A stretch of 64,000 nt of DNA from Caenorhabditis remanei (lineage: Eukaryota; Nematoda; Chromadorea; Rhabditida; Rhabditidae): assembly GCF_010183535.1 (NCBI RefSeq), contig NC_071332.1, forward strand, positions 8,866,001 to 8,930,000, written 5' to 3'. Below, in pieces: positions 25,635 to 38,094 of the stretch. The stretch's first letter is position 1. Each line of letters starts with the position of its first letter. Made by a program: the position numbers and the translations under genes. The notes beneath the pieces were generated by a model. It did no database searches and was not told the DNA's origin. It saw nothing but the letters and a program-made list of their open reading frames with translations.

Positions 25635-26983
25635 ATGGACCAATTGGCGTCCCAGCTTGGAAGTGCTGAACTTCAGGCTCTCATTGCCGCATTGCCACAC
25701 GATTTGACAATTAACCCAGCTACGGTAAGTACTTTTTAAGCTTTAAAATTACAAAAAGTCTAATTTATTTAATTTCAGAGTAAACAATCCTCCAGTTCGA
25801 GTAGTGATCTATCTGCTTCCAACTCATCTTCCTGTATCTTCCCTCCACTAAGTGATATGACTGCTCTTTCAATGCTTTCCTTAGGAGCCTATCCTGGTCT
25901 TTTCCCTGGATTTCCACTACTTTCCCTTCCATATTTGAGCCTTCCTCCAAATTCTACTATCGACTCTTTGGGTCTTATCAACTCTGCTATTTATCAACAA
26001 CAAAAAGATGCTCAAGCTGCAATGTGTGCTCCATCAAACGCCCTGGCAGCTACACTTGCTGCTGACGGTCGTCCACGTGCATTCTCTAGTGCTGCCACGT
26101 TGCAACATGTGAAGGATCAAGAGAAACGTCGCAAACGTACCCGAAAGTGTGAACCAGCTCTCCCAATTACCACGAGCACTATCACTTGCTCCTCAAGCTC
26201 ATCTCCTTCCTCGAGCTCCACGATGACTTCTGTACTTCGTACATTAGTAGAAGATGATGATGCTGAAGTACATCCAAACAAAGTTCGTCCGATTCAAGTC
26301 ACCCCAGAAGAGGAAGAACAAGTTAGAAAAAAGACTGCTGAATGTAAGTTTTCGATACCTTCCGACAGTAAGAACACAACTGAACTAACTCTTTTTCAGT
26401 GCTCAAAGCCATGCCAAAGCAATCCCTCGAACCAGAAGTCAGCTCAAACGGTCCACTCCGTCGTTTGATTCGAGACGAAGATCTTCCAGATGAAGTCGGA
26501 CCAGACTCTCCATTCCGTCACTATCCGAAGTATCAGGTACACAAGTTAGTAGTTTTCGATTCTTCATTTTTCTCTAGTCGTAATCGAAATATCTTCTATG
26601 AATGTTGTGTGAAAGTCAAGTATTTTTCTCGTTTTCAACTATCATTAAGTTCCATTCGAATCATATTCTAGAGTAAAAAAGAACTCGAAGTTTCCTGTCT
26701 AAGCACTTTTTTCGAACTTCAAAAATTATGCACACTTTTTCAGTCATTTTCAAAACTCAAAACTCATTGTCTAACTCTTGATTCATTTCAGCAGAAACCC
26801 CGTTCACAACTAGTCATGCTACAAGGAATCCAAGCAGCCGTCGCCTGTATGTGTATAGAAGCTTTTCAACTAAACGATAAAACTGATGAGGAGAAAAACG
26901 CTCTTCGTCAGAAACAACGAGGCCTGTCGCTGGACGATTTGGTCAAAGAGACGGTTCGCCAGGAACTCATAGCTGCTGAATAG
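25635..26983 (+). CDS. Ser-rich, probably nuclear protein (327 aa), unknown function
   Basis: Four coding exons: 25635-25724, 25779-26343, 26400-26536 and 26792-26983 (stop TAG). All introns are GT/AG, and the frame runs through to 327 residues. A TTTTCAG site ending at 25594 precedes the start by 40 bases and is likely a trans-splice or 5' UTR acceptor. Residues 1-30 form an acidic/hydrophobic helix-like head, followed by a poly-Ser stretch. Residues about 55-95 are Pro/Leu/Gly/Tyr-rich. Then comes a basic cluster, KRRKRTRK, at about 145 that looks like a nuclear localisation signal, and a second Ser-rich run. The carboxy-terminal ~110 residues are charged and possibly helical. This architecture resembles transcriptional regulators, but I see no known DNA-binding fold. 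The very long upstream noncoding region also fits a developmental regulator; this is inference only. Confidence 0.85.
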
Positions 26984-29900
26984 ATGAACGTTTAGCCATT
27001 TTATCAAACCTATCCACTTCTTTTTATTACTCTGAGATCACTCATATTTAAGAATACTTTAAATTTTATTATAAGGATAGGTTACAATCTCCCTCGCGTA
27101 TGATAATCTCCTATAGCTATTGTTTCTTTTCTCTCACTATTTCGACTCAAGGATCAACTTTTGCGTGTGCATTTTTCTTCCCCGTTTCCTTTTTTTCCTC
27201 TTTTGACTTGAATTGTATTTGGATGGTTCGAAAGAGATTCTCTTATTTGTAACTGTAATTTTAACATTGTCATTTTTCCCAGAATTTTTTGTCTGAAAAC
27301 GTTTGCTTTAAAACTAACAACTCCTGTATTCCTGTCAATTCATCTTCTGAATTCCCTAACTTTCTTATGCCCGATTTCAAAATTCCTGATGTTTTCTTTT
27401 CATTTCCCCATGCAATTTCATTTCCACAACGTCTCAACCCCAATTCTCACAACATGCCCAGCCTTTCAAAATTTGTGTTTTCATAAAAGTTTTCGTTTCA
27501 AACTGTTTTCAGTACCAAAGTGGCAAACAGAAGTGACAAATGAAGGACAGTGACGAATATGAATAAACATTCTGCAAATTGACAAAGTCCATCAAGTCTA
27601 GAGACCTTTTTGAAAAACAACGATACCGTATTCCTAAAGAGACATGTGACTTTTAGTTGCTTGAGTTGTTTACGACAAGTACATATCACCTCTTCTCTTC
27701 ATCTTCTCTCAGTTTCCAGTTGACGTTTTGCACTTTTATTGATCTCTTACTTACAAGAAAATAATAAGACAAAATAAGAAAAACGAGAAGGAAGAAGTTG
27801 ACCAGACACGAATAAATATATTTTTGAACTCATGTGAACGTTCACAACGATTTGTTATTTCTAATTTAGAACAAGAGATTTGAGAAGTGAAAAATAAAAT
27901 ATTATTCGGTGTAAGGAACTTGAAGTGAGAAAAGACTGTAGTTGCTCTCAGAAGCATCAACAACAAAAGTTATGTACATTGGTCTTCCTCAAGTACTTTC
28001 TCTGATTTTTCGAGTACCGGTTCGAGCAAACAATATGTTAAAAATAACTAATGTAACTAGATATTGGATAGTCAAAAACGTGTGATACACTCACTGCAAC
28101 AGTATACGGAAACTTTCAGATTTTTGATCAGGAAGACTGAACTGATGATCGAATTGAAAATATAAGGTTTACCATTGATTGATCGTTGATTTGCTGGAGT
28201 TGTAATTTTTGATTTGGTGAACAGAAATAAATAAACAAAGATTTACGGAGAATTCTTTTTGAACGTTAGGAGACAATATTACAGCACTGAGTAAGCAATC
28301 AAACGAACAAAATATGTCTAGCACTCTGAATTTTCACAGATTCATTTTTGTACCCGCTGCTTTAGTTTTGGCTTTCTTCTGTTTTGTGACAAATTCTGAA
28401 AATTAGAGAGAGAAAGTTTTTTCTCTTTCTGATAATTATTGTAATCTGTACTGACAAATCTACAAAAACTTTTAATTAAGAAAGATTTATATTCCGAGAT
28501 TATCCTCCCCAGCTTTGTACAAATTAGCTACAAATTGTTTTCTTATTCATATTTCACAACTATTCCAGAAGGTTTTCACAAGTACTCCGTTTCATAACTG
28601 TGCACTTTTTCCTATAAACAATTATTGATGAGTGGCAATTTCTACACAACTGTGAATTGATTACAGCCAATTTTGAAAGTTTTCCACTTCTTCTTCTTCT
28701 TGTTACATATTACTGCAGAAATTTTCAAGAAACTGTGATTAGGGGTGTTTCTTACATGTCGACCATCAACTCAATACAGCTTTCCTAAGATGTTGTCTTA
28801 TATGTTCAAAAAAAAATTCTCCCAATCATCTCAATCACTTTTGTTTTCTACATATCAAAAATCCTTTGCAACAAACAAACTTTTTCAACCCGAACCACCG
28901 TAATCCTTGCTCTTCCGAACTGTTCAAGAGGCATGTTGTCGTTTTCAGTGCATCACAAATCCGCCTTGCCAAACTCTTTCTCTTTCTTCATCTCGAGGTC
29001 CCGTACATATATCTTGCGTGCAACATTTCCAGACGAATGATCTACGACTCTTGCCCTTTTTCTTCTTTCAATTTCTTTTATTTGGGAGGATGCCAACATT
29101 GCAACATTCAAAAAAAGCATAGTAGCAAAGAATGTCGTTTGCTATGAATGAAAATGTATGAACGGGTAAATAACGGTAAATGAATAAAAATTGTACTAAT
29201 GTTGCACTTTTCCATTTTACTTTTGCCTGGTTGCTGGAGGTGTTTGTGTGATTATTTGTTTTTTTTTATGTGACATTGAAATGATAATGTTTTAGGGCGT
29301 GAAGAAAACAATGGTATATTGTAGACGAAGCTTGAAAATGAAAAATGGACAAGAGTGTGTTGTACACCGTTTACATATTTCTTGGAATACAAAAGCACGT
29401 CTGAAAAGTTAAACAAATATTAAGTTCTCCAGAATACATTCTAATTGTAGTAATTCTTCGTAGACTCGCCTTTCCAGTCTAGAAAAATACACACCCTGGT
29501 ACAAATTTCAGCTGAAATTTTCTGTTTTTAATGAGGAGGATGGAGGGGTTTGAAGAAAGGTTGAATTGAATCAGTTAACTTATTTCAGAAACAGTTTATG
29601 ATACAAAAATTAAATGTGAACTTGCTCTGAACTTAATGACAGCTTACCAAAAGATCTGTAAATATACAATACCCTATCTCTCACTATTAACTGGAAGATA
29701 ACGAAAGTCATCAAAACGTGGTAAGGAAAATGAAACTTGATGAAATATTATTTTTCAAACCACATATTCAATTACCAATAAGAAATACTGCCGTGCTACT
29801 AGCTAGCGATAATGACAAAAAAATCACATCTCTCAAATCAGATTCGATTTTCGAAGTTAGAATATCCAAAGGTACACGATAAGCTGGATTGAAAAGTTTT

Positions 29901-32056
29901 CTGAAGGTTTCTCCAAACTCATATTTCTCTGAGATGGTTATCTTTCTTTGTTATCCAGGGCCCTCTTCACAATAAACATGAGTTCAAATAATTTACAGTA
30001 ATCTTGAAAAGAACAAAGCCACACCCCATTTCTGACCTATCCGCCTCATATTTCAAATCCATCGTCTAGGAAGGAAAGGGACACAAAAATGGGAGGAGGG
30101 TACTTTTCTCATCCTTATTCACTCCATCATTGCGATTCGTTGTTTTTAGTGCACCACATGAGAAACGACAACACTAAGTGCTCCGATCTCAGGCCCCATA
30201 GTGCACCTCACTCGTCGCCTTCCTATGGATGCAATCGAACTATGGAGCTTAAAAAATCCCAAGAAGAAAAACCTTCTGTCTCTTTCTTTCTGAAAGCTTA
30301 GTTGTACTAGTTGTTTAACCGAGTTGCTTAGTTCTTTAACCGAGTTGTTGATGGAATTTTGTCAATAACCTACCCTCCAAAAGTATATGAAAAAGGCTGA
30401 AACGGAGGGCAAAGACTATTCTCGATGTGGCTGTACGTAGTACTGGCTGAATTGAAAATAAAAAGTGAACGGAAGACCCTTTTAGAGTATATCTGTAGTC
30501 ACAAGGATTTTTGAAGTTCAATGGAACTGAACGTTTTCCGATCGCATTTTTGTTGTCTATTTTCAAAACAGAGAGGGCACGAAATTGAAGTGTCTTCTTA
30601 GGAAGACGCGACGTATTACATGAACTTTTAAAGTTTTCAGGCATTTGTGAAAAACATTTCAGGCAAATCACGTGAATTTACGTTTCTTACCAAAGCATGC
30701 CGCACACTGCAACACCTCTCAAACTGAGAACCATGAAACAGATCCCGAATAAAATTATGTATTTGAATAATACAGCTCGACTCTGAACTGGTTGGCAAAA
30801 CAAGAAACTAGATAAAATATAGTCTTTTCAGCAAGACAACTTTCACGTCGAATCGGAAAAAATGAGTTTTCACATTCAACTTCTCACAAATAACCCACTT
30901 CCAAGATCCAAGGGGTTCTTTTGACAATTGATGTTTCTACCACATCACAATTAACCTATCCTGTAAACATTCCTCAAAGAACTTTCCGTATTTGCTGTAG
31001 TTTTCACAATTCCAGATTCGATTACTTCAAGCCCATATTTTGACAGAAATGGATTTCTTATCCTTTTTCTCATTGAGTACATACTTGCCCATTGTCTGAA
31101 AATAGAGCTGATATGACTATACATCTTGATGTACTTCTTAAACACGTGAGAAACAAAGGATTTACGGACAAGTAACCAGGTGACAGAGCATTAGGGAAAA
31201 GGTGGAAAGCACTTGTTGAAAGTCAATCAGACATGAAAAGTGCATCATACGGAACTAGAAATTTGAGACAAACGACTGCTTATTATTTTTCTTTTTAAAG
31301 AACAATATTTATCTGCAGTTTTAAAATGACAGATGTGGGGACACAGATGAGATTGGTTTTGATAACAAAAACTCAATTGTCAAGTCAGAAATTTAAGGAA
31401 TTTCCCGGGAAAAAGATAGAAATGCTGAATTACTCGAGGTAGCATTCAAGCGAGGCTGAAATGAACAGCAACTCAGAATTCCGTAATATGTACACTGTCC
31501 AAATATTTTGAACCAGATTGTTTTGTTCTGATATTATTGGTTCATAGCAGAAACTTAAAATGTTAATTTGTTTGCCACTCTCACATAAAAACTGTTAATA
31601 TAATTGAAGTCCATTCCGGGAACATTATCCAATTTCCTTTAAGCATTCCTGGAAATGTTTTTGCCTCGGTCACCCTCTCGAGCGAGTAGTTCTCATAGTT
31701 CCTTTTTCTCCTGAATATTCTGTAAACTCTTCACCAAATTTCTCTCGATCCCTTTCTATTTTCAATTGGTTGAGACTCGGATGTTTTCAAAAGTAATTTG
31801 TTTATTTCCTCAAGAGGGGATTCATATGAATGAATTTCCAACACCTAAATTCAAGGTTGCAGGAACCAAAATTACAAAAAAAGGGAAGATCAACAAGTTT
31901 TTCATGAAAGATCAAACCAGTCGAATGCCTTCCAAAACCATGTGCCTTCTTCCTTATTTTTGAAACCCTGCTTCCATTTTTTCCAAGAAAAGAATGTCCA
32001 AATCGGGTGATTGTGGAAGGAAGAAAAGAAATCAAATCCAATAGGTCACAATCGCA

Positions 32057-32060
<4 letters not shown>

Positions 32061-32096
<36 letters not shown>
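32061..32096. repeat. (CT)18 microsatellite
   Basis: Eighteen uninterrupted CT dinucleotides, directly visible. Frames reading Ser-Leu or Arg-Glu repeats across it are artefacts. Confidence 0.95.
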
Positions 32097-32101
<5 letters not shown>

Positions 32102-33047
32102 CGGTTTTGAACCAATTAGCCATTCCATACATCCTCTCTCGTGTCACTAATTTAATTCGAATCATCACTCCAAAAACTGCAAAAACCGAATACAACTTTT
32201 CTCGAACCGGGATTAGTCGTTTTTCACTGCCACAGTGTAACCACGTCACAAGTTGGGATATACAGTAAGACGGCAACAATGAATAACAATCAATTCTTGT
32301 TGATTATGGTCACGGAGGTTACAGATATAAGTCCAATATCCTTACAAGTTCTGAAATAGTTTTGATAACGATATTGAATATAGAAAGGATCATCGAGTTC
32401 TGTTTCTGAAATTTCAGAGAGTTCGCCAGCGAAGAGTAAAATTATCAGTATTTAGAAGTATGATGTTTCCAGCTTTGAGCTGTGCTCGACTTGCAGCCGA
32501 CTTGCAGCGACCAAAACCCCTTGCAGAGTTCCCAAAAATCCTTGCCCTCAGAAGCCAGGAGTATCAGAAAATCGTCTTGCTTCACAAAGATTGTCTAATT
32601 GAACTATGTAGTCTCTCCTCTCCAAAAAACACTTTCTTCATTGTTCACTTCTACAGTACTTTCATCTACATAAAAGCCAATTGCGTAATTTTTTGGTATT
32701 CGGAGAATTTCGAGGACATCAGCTGTGTAGCTGCTTTTCCTGCTGTCCGTCACTACTTTCACCTCTCTCGTTTTTCTCTATGGTACTTCAGAAACAGGTG
32801 ACGGTGTTTTTCGACTTGATCTTGTGGTTTTGGAACGAACATTGAAACAACAACTCAGCGGATTTGAAAGGAAACAGACTGGAGAAAGTATGGAATGCTG
32901 TGTATTTTCTGGTCTTCTTGAGTTTTGTCATTGAAGTTTATGAAAAGCGGTGGAGACTAGAATTTGTTTCTCATAACTCACATCTGAGACCATTAGGATT
33001 TGAACTAATAACAATATCTTACCAGTATAAGATGCTGATTCAGATAG

Positions 33048-33344
33048 TATAAAAGGCGCCCAGAGTATCAAAAAAGCAGTCGATTACATCTAATTTATTT
33101 TAGCTCGAGCCTTTTGTTCATATTCTCAAAGCTATAAAACGGGATCCATATGTCCAACTGGCTGAACCCCTATCTTCAAACTGCAAAAATTGTAACACTT
33201 CTAATGTCAGATGTCAAGCTTTGTGTTCCCACACATACCTTTCCAATTATCTTACACAAACGTATTCCAACACGTTGGGCGTCAAATTCCTGCCAAATCA
33301 TACAAACAGACGACCAAATTCACGTATTCTCCGTCTCAATCTGA
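33048..33344 (+). promoter_or_regulatory. TATAAAAGGCGC core-promoter-like box with small frame downstream
   Basis: A TATAAAAGGCGCCC string at about 33048 is a strong-looking core promoter. About 100 bases downstream, ATG at 33150 opens a 64-codon frame ending at 33344 (MSNWLNPYLQ...). The frame lacks a signal peptide or domain. Low confidence that it is a gene. Confidence 0.2.
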
Positions 33345-34448
33345 TTATCACACCTTCTTCAAACACTTTTTTCTATTAACATGACAGCCCGAAGTTCGTT
33401 CAAAAACTTTCTTTGGGTGTGGTCATTGAGGGGGGACAAAATAATGATAAGAAGGAACAAGGGAGGTATACGATTTTCGATTTGTTTGTTATTATCACAG
33501 ATTTATATGATGATTAAGAAGGATGATCATGAATCTTCACGTATGGGAAACTTCCGAAAATTTGGGTACATGGCGTCGGTGTCAGTTTTTTTGGGTTCTT
33601 AAGATTCAACTTCGATTTTGATAGTTCAAAATATGATTATGAAACATCTGGTCACTGTTTTAATACTCAAACGTTCCTTCATAAATATGTACGCCGATTG
33701 ATGCAGTCATGATTCCGGTAAGTTTCTGCGACCACAAGAACGTGGATATCTACTGCAAACGGTAAGAATGAATTGAAATTGAGCTAGATTCATAAGATTT
33801 TACCCATTCCACTTATCCATGCCGTCAGACTGAACACAAAGATCGTCTACCATTGTCGAGTGTTCGCTGATTCATTTCACATATCTTCCCTTATCTTTTT
33901 CTCTATTTTTATCACATCTCCAGTTAACTGGATAAGAAATAACCGGTAACTGTTTTCGGCGCCATTCTGACGGTTTCATAGACAGTGTGGAAGAAGACTT
34001 TGAACTCGGCGGACGTATTCTTCTTCTACTTTTTTCTTCTTCATCGTTCCGTCTTCTCTCTTTTTTCTTTTTTTATCCTTGGAGGTTGTTTTATCAATTA
34101 AGTGACGGTGACAACAGAAGGAGAGAAAAAAGATGGAATGCGGCTATGATCGATTTGATAACAACACATTCCTTCTCTCCTTCGACCATCCATTATCGGC
34201 ATTCATTTTTTATATATCCTTTCCACGAAGAAGACGTCACAATAAAGAGATAATGTGTTTCTCTTGTTCAAATAGAGAATTGACTGGTCAAATGAGATTT
34301 ATTGATTACGTTTTTCGGAATTGAAACCGATTGGAATCTCGAGATGAAAGAAGAGAAACTCATGAACCGAAAGAGTTTCGTTCGGACGGTCTTTGACCAA
34401 ATTACTGTATTTAAGTGCTTTCAGATTGAAAATTTGAGGTTCAAATGA

Positions 34449-34454
34449 TTTATT
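34449..34454 (-). terminator. Probable poly(A) signal AATAAA
   Basis: TTTATT on the + strand, about 240 bases downstream of the stop codon of the minus-strand gene ending at 34695. I saw no canonical hexamer closer to that stop. Confidence 0.4.
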
Positions 34455-34694
34455 ATATACAGAAATAATTAAATCAATTTTTAACAAATAAGTACATGAG
34501 ACCATGGAAGTTATGAGAGAGGGAAATGGTGACCCGTTTCGAAACGATTTTTTGTTGATTTTCAGATTTTTGAGTTGAGTTGGGGAGAGTAGGGTGGGAA
34601 GAAATACGACCAGTTGAGATCCCTACCCTAATTGTAAAACTTTTGCGTGAGGATATATACAACAACATAACAAATAGTAAGCGTATCTAACTAC

Positions 34695-35514
34695 CTAGGA
34701 GGAGAAGACGGATGTATCTACATTGGCTTTGTATCCGAATGTCTTCTTCATCTCTTGAACGAAAGAGTTGGCACAATCACAGCAGACAGAGCAGAGCATT
34801 CCCATTGGATATCCCTTGTTGTCAGTGCATCCATTCATTGGAACGAAGATTTGATTGCATGCTTTATCTTCAAGTGAAGCAGACATAGCAGCATAAGAAC
34901 CGTCGTTTGGAATTGGTCCAGTGCATCCAAGCATTTGACAGGATGGTTGAGCAACGTTATCGAAGTTGGCTCCGGAAAGATAAGTGAGGGCTGGATTGGA
35001 AACTGGAGCAGAAGCGGCAGCCTCTCCAAAATAGTCAACGTCGGAGGAGTCAGTTGATTCAGAAGACTCAGCAACCTCATCGGTTCTTTGAGTGGATGGC
35101 TCCGCAGCAATGACAGCAGCATCGGAAGAATCAGACCCCATAAATCCACCAGTGAATTCTGGAGCGATTCCTTCTGGTTGTTGAAATTCTGGCTTCATTT
35201 TCTTTTGTCCTGGGAGTTTCTCGGATTTCTTTGGAGCCATTGTTTCAACTCCGTCGACATCAACGTTGGCGAAGTGTCCGTCTCCCATTGAGCCCAAGAA
35301 GAGGTCAAGGTCGAAATCTGAAAAGATTGAAAAGTAAGAAATAGGCTTCCAAATTGATGATTTCTAGTTAAACTGAATTTTCTTAGTGTTGAATGCAATT
35401 TGTTTTATAAAACTAACCGTCTGAAGATGCTGGTTTCTCTGTTGGCTTTTCCATTGGCTTAGAGACAGCAAGAGAAGCAAAGAAAGCAGTGATGATCAAT
35501 AGGGAAAAGTTCAT
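34695..35514 (-). CDS. Secreted 8-cysteine protein, paralogue A (239 aa)
   Basis: Two exons, 35514-35418 and 35317-34695, split by a 100-base intron in phase 1, give 239 residues. MNFSLLIITAFFASLAVS is a signal peptide, followed by a short Lys/Pro/Glu linker. A conserved amino-terminal block (DLDLFLGSMGDGHF) is followed by a basic stretch (KLPGQKKMKPEF) and a variable Ser/Ala/Asp-rich middle. The conserved carboxy domain has eight cysteines spaced CX4CX21CX9CX11CX2CCXC, containing CQMLGCTGPIPNDGSY and CSVCCDC. No membrane segment follows, so it is probably secreted. An acceptor-like TTCTATTTTTAG ends about 20 bases before the ATG and is probably a spliced-leader site. The protein is a tandem paralogue of the gene at 38301-39030, with the same orientation, exon layout and promoter. 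I recognise no named family; function unknown. Confidence 0.9.
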
Positions 35515-35608
35515 TTTTGTGTAAGGAATGTGAGTTCTAAAAATAGAATTCGAAGAAGAGGAGGAGGTGTTCAGTGTTTTCTGAGAGTACCGTGAGCGCA
35601 CCTCGTCT

Positions 35609-35705
35609 CCTTAAATATCGTTGCGGTAGTCGTTGATCGCACGCTACCGCCCAGTCGATGTGTGGGCGGGGCTTAAAAATCTGGGGGTAAGAACATGGGC
35701 GGTGC
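35609..35705 (-). promoter_or_regulatory. Core and proximal promoter of paralogue A
   Basis: Reading toward the gene on the minus strand: GCACCGCCCAT (35705-35695), AAGCCCCGCC (35674-35665), GATCAACGACTAC (35638-35626) and ATATTTAAGG (35618-35609), the last being TATA-like and about 100 bases from the ATG. The same four words occur in the same order in front of the paralogue at 39030, which argues that they are functional. Confidence 0.65.
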
Positions 35706-36515
35706 GAAATGAGAAAAGATAGAGAGAAGGAGAGATCAGGGAAGGACAAAACAGAATCTCGTGAGATCATGCGATTAGGTTGATAATGTTTGTTTTAGGA
35801 GAAAAAAGTGGAGAGAAGACAGATACCGATATCCTTCTATTCGTGGTGGTCATCCCTTCTCTGATAACGGCTATGTGTAGAAGATAAAGAATGATTGAAA
35901 GTGAATGATCACACGTTCATAACGTCATTTTGAATTGGGGACATATGACATCGATAAGGGCTTCTCCTCTCTTTCTTTTTTATCGTTTGGAACTGTTTTT
36001 CTGGGTTTATAAACGGATTTTCACGTGAAGTCGCCTAATCACATTAGACGAATCGTATTCGTTCATGTGTTCTTATATTAAGAAGAACCGTTTTAGTCGT
36101 TTCGAATTTCCTTTCGAATGCTTTTGAGATAAAAATAAATCTGACGATTCATACGTATGGAATCTGAGTGTGTTATCCTTTATCCTGTAAACTTGTGACG
36201 TATTTCTGAGCTCGACGACATGGTTTTATCCTTTTCTGCGTCAACGTCTACACTGTTTTAGGAGTTTTGTTCGTCGTTCTGGATGTTTACCCGTATCCCG
36301 AAGCTTCTGGTTCTGCCTCAGTATTTCCAAGTCTGTTTACTTTCATCTCATTTCTTCAAGATGTGAAGTTATTCATCGGAGCAAGCCTGTCAAAAAGGTC
36401 GTGGGCCGATTCTATATCTCAGTTCCCAGCCATGGAAAATTTTCGCTTCTTCAGGCGACCTTGTAGAGGACCAAAAGATTAGTCGATGTACAAAAATTCA
36501 GCCCATTTGGTTAGT

Positions 36516-36552
36516 CCGCGGCCTCGGCGGCCCTAAAAGCCGAGGACCGCGG
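36516..36552. repeat. GC-rich short inverted repeat (hairpin)
   Basis: CCGCGGCCTCGGC at 36516-36528 pairs with GCCGAGGACCGCGG at 36539-36552, apart from a one-base bulge, around a 10-base loop. It stands out in an AT-rich neighbourhood. It may be a remnant of a dispersed palindromic repeat. Confidence 0.7.
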
Positions 36553-37479
36553 CTGGCCTTACGACAGCCTTGATCGGAGTGATAGTTTCGACAGAATTAG
36601 TTTTCAAATAAACACAATTGAAAGATGGGGTTTTCCAAGAAGCGCAAACATCTGAACATCTGAAAACATCCTAACAAAGTCTAACGAAAAACACAACTTC
36701 CAACTCAAACATCTTTCTTCAATTCTTCAATTCTTATTTTCAATTCTGAAGAAACCGTACACACCTTCTCGATCTCCAACCTTCTGGAATTTCAATATTT
36801 CGTTTAATGACCAGTTTCTATTCGATACCGCCACGTCTGTTCGAAAAGGACACCTAGACAACTAAATGGCATCGTCGGAATTCGGGTTAGACTTTCCCTA
36901 ATCTCATTTTTAGATCAGCGACGTCTTGACCTGTCGAGAGTTTCGAAAACAACGACGACGTAATATGTACTTACTATTTTTCTCTTTTCTCTCTTTGAAT
37001 TTATTGAAAATGGGAAACAAATTAGGTATAGATGGATCATTAAAACAATTGGAATAGACAAGACGTAGACATAACCGTAGATAAAGGATGTTGATAAGAA
37101 GTAGATGATGATGGCGCCAGTGAGGCACACGAAGGCAAACTGAACGGAGAAAGAGAGAAGAAGCCAAGAGATTCACGTAGAAATAGTCTTTGGTCCAACA
37201 CAAAAAGGTTTGTTTTATCACGCATTGATTTCATGTTTTTTTCTGTTTTTTCTGCCTCTATATTTCACTTTTTGATATATTCTTTGACCCATGAGAACCT
37301 GTTTCCTTTCTGTCCAGTGTTCCCCAAAACTGCCAATCAAAGTAGAAAAATGGGAATTCGGAAGAAGGAATGTGAGACTTTAAACCTGGCAATTGGAATC
37401 TGAACCAAATTTCAAATTCCAATGAAATCAACACTTCTTTCACGATATTATTCTCTTTCGTTCTTTGGTTTTTCATTAA

Positions 37480-38020
37480 AGGAGGACTGAAGTCATATTT
37501 TTTTATTTCAGATTCTGATACTTCAGAAAATTCTAAGAAACTTTCATCATTGGAGCATATACTAAAAATCGCTCTAAACGCCCTAAATTCACGTTTTCCC
37601 GGCTCAAAAGGAGCCTAGGTGGAAGAGTTTTCACACCCGAATTTTTGCCCCCGAGTAGTCCTCTCGGACAATATTATTTCTTTTTATTTCTCGATTTTTC
37701 GTTTTCTTGCTTTTTTCAACACATTTTCGTGTTTTTTTTCAATTTATATCGTAAAAAAGAAGAAAAAACACGAAAATGTGTTGAAAAAAGCAAGAAAACG
37801 AAAAATCGAGAAATAAAAAGAAATAATTTTGTCCGAGAGGACTACACGGGGGCAAAAATTGGGGTGTGAAAACTCTTCCACCTAGGCTCCTTTTGAGCCG
37901 GGAAAACGTGAATTTAGGGCGTTTAGAGCGATTTTTAGCATATACTCCAATGATGAAAGTTGTTCAGAATTTTCTGAAGTATCAGAATCTGAAATAAAAA
38001 AATATGACTTCAGTCCTCCT
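37480..38020. mobile_element. Palindromic foldback MITE flanked by TTAA
   Basis: Two arms of about 255 bases face each other around a loop near 37738-37762. They are almost identical; I count fewer than ten mismatches. The outer ends are AGGAGGACTG at 37480 and CAGTCCTCCT ending at 38020. TTAA occurs immediately outside on both sides (37476-37479 and 38021-38024), consistent with a TTAA target-site duplication as in piggyBac-type elements. A TA duplication with slightly longer ends is the alternative. It has no transposase, so it is non-autonomous. The high arm identity suggests a recent insertion or arm homogenisation. It lies between the two paralogous secreted-protein genes. Confidence 0.9.
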
Positions 38021-38088
38021 TTAATTGCAGACGATAGATCATGTTTTTCAAATTTGAAAAGATAAGACTATTTTTGGAAAAGAAAACA

Positions 38089-38094
38089 TTTATT
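38089..38094 (-). terminator. Poly(A) signal AATAAA
   Basis: TTTATT on the + strand, about 210 bases downstream of the stop of the minus-strand gene ending at 38301. Confidence 0.5.

Larger units (their letters stand above)
26984..34448. other. Noncoding stretch between genes
   Basis: It begins with the 3' UTR of the gene ending at 26983; no canonical AATAAA is obvious in the first 200 bases. I find no multi-exon gene. It contains scattered TGCACTTT words (27729, 28601, 29203, 31237), a CT microsatellite at 32061, a small tandem duplication (TTTAACCGAGTTG twice near 30314 and 30335), and a TATA-like box near 33048. The 111-codon minus-strand frame at 30336-30671 has no domain and no splice support. 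Confidence 0.5.

Noticed and set aside
30336..30671. 111-codon minus-strand frame
   Set aside because: No domain, no splice context and no promoter or poly(A) signal; length is compatible with chance in this sequence.
32046..32279. Frames reading Arg-Glu or Ser-Leu repeats
   Set aside because: Translations of the CT microsatellite.
37619..37869. Two overlapping frames inside the palindrome
   Set aside because: They read through the arms and loop of the foldback element and are not genes.
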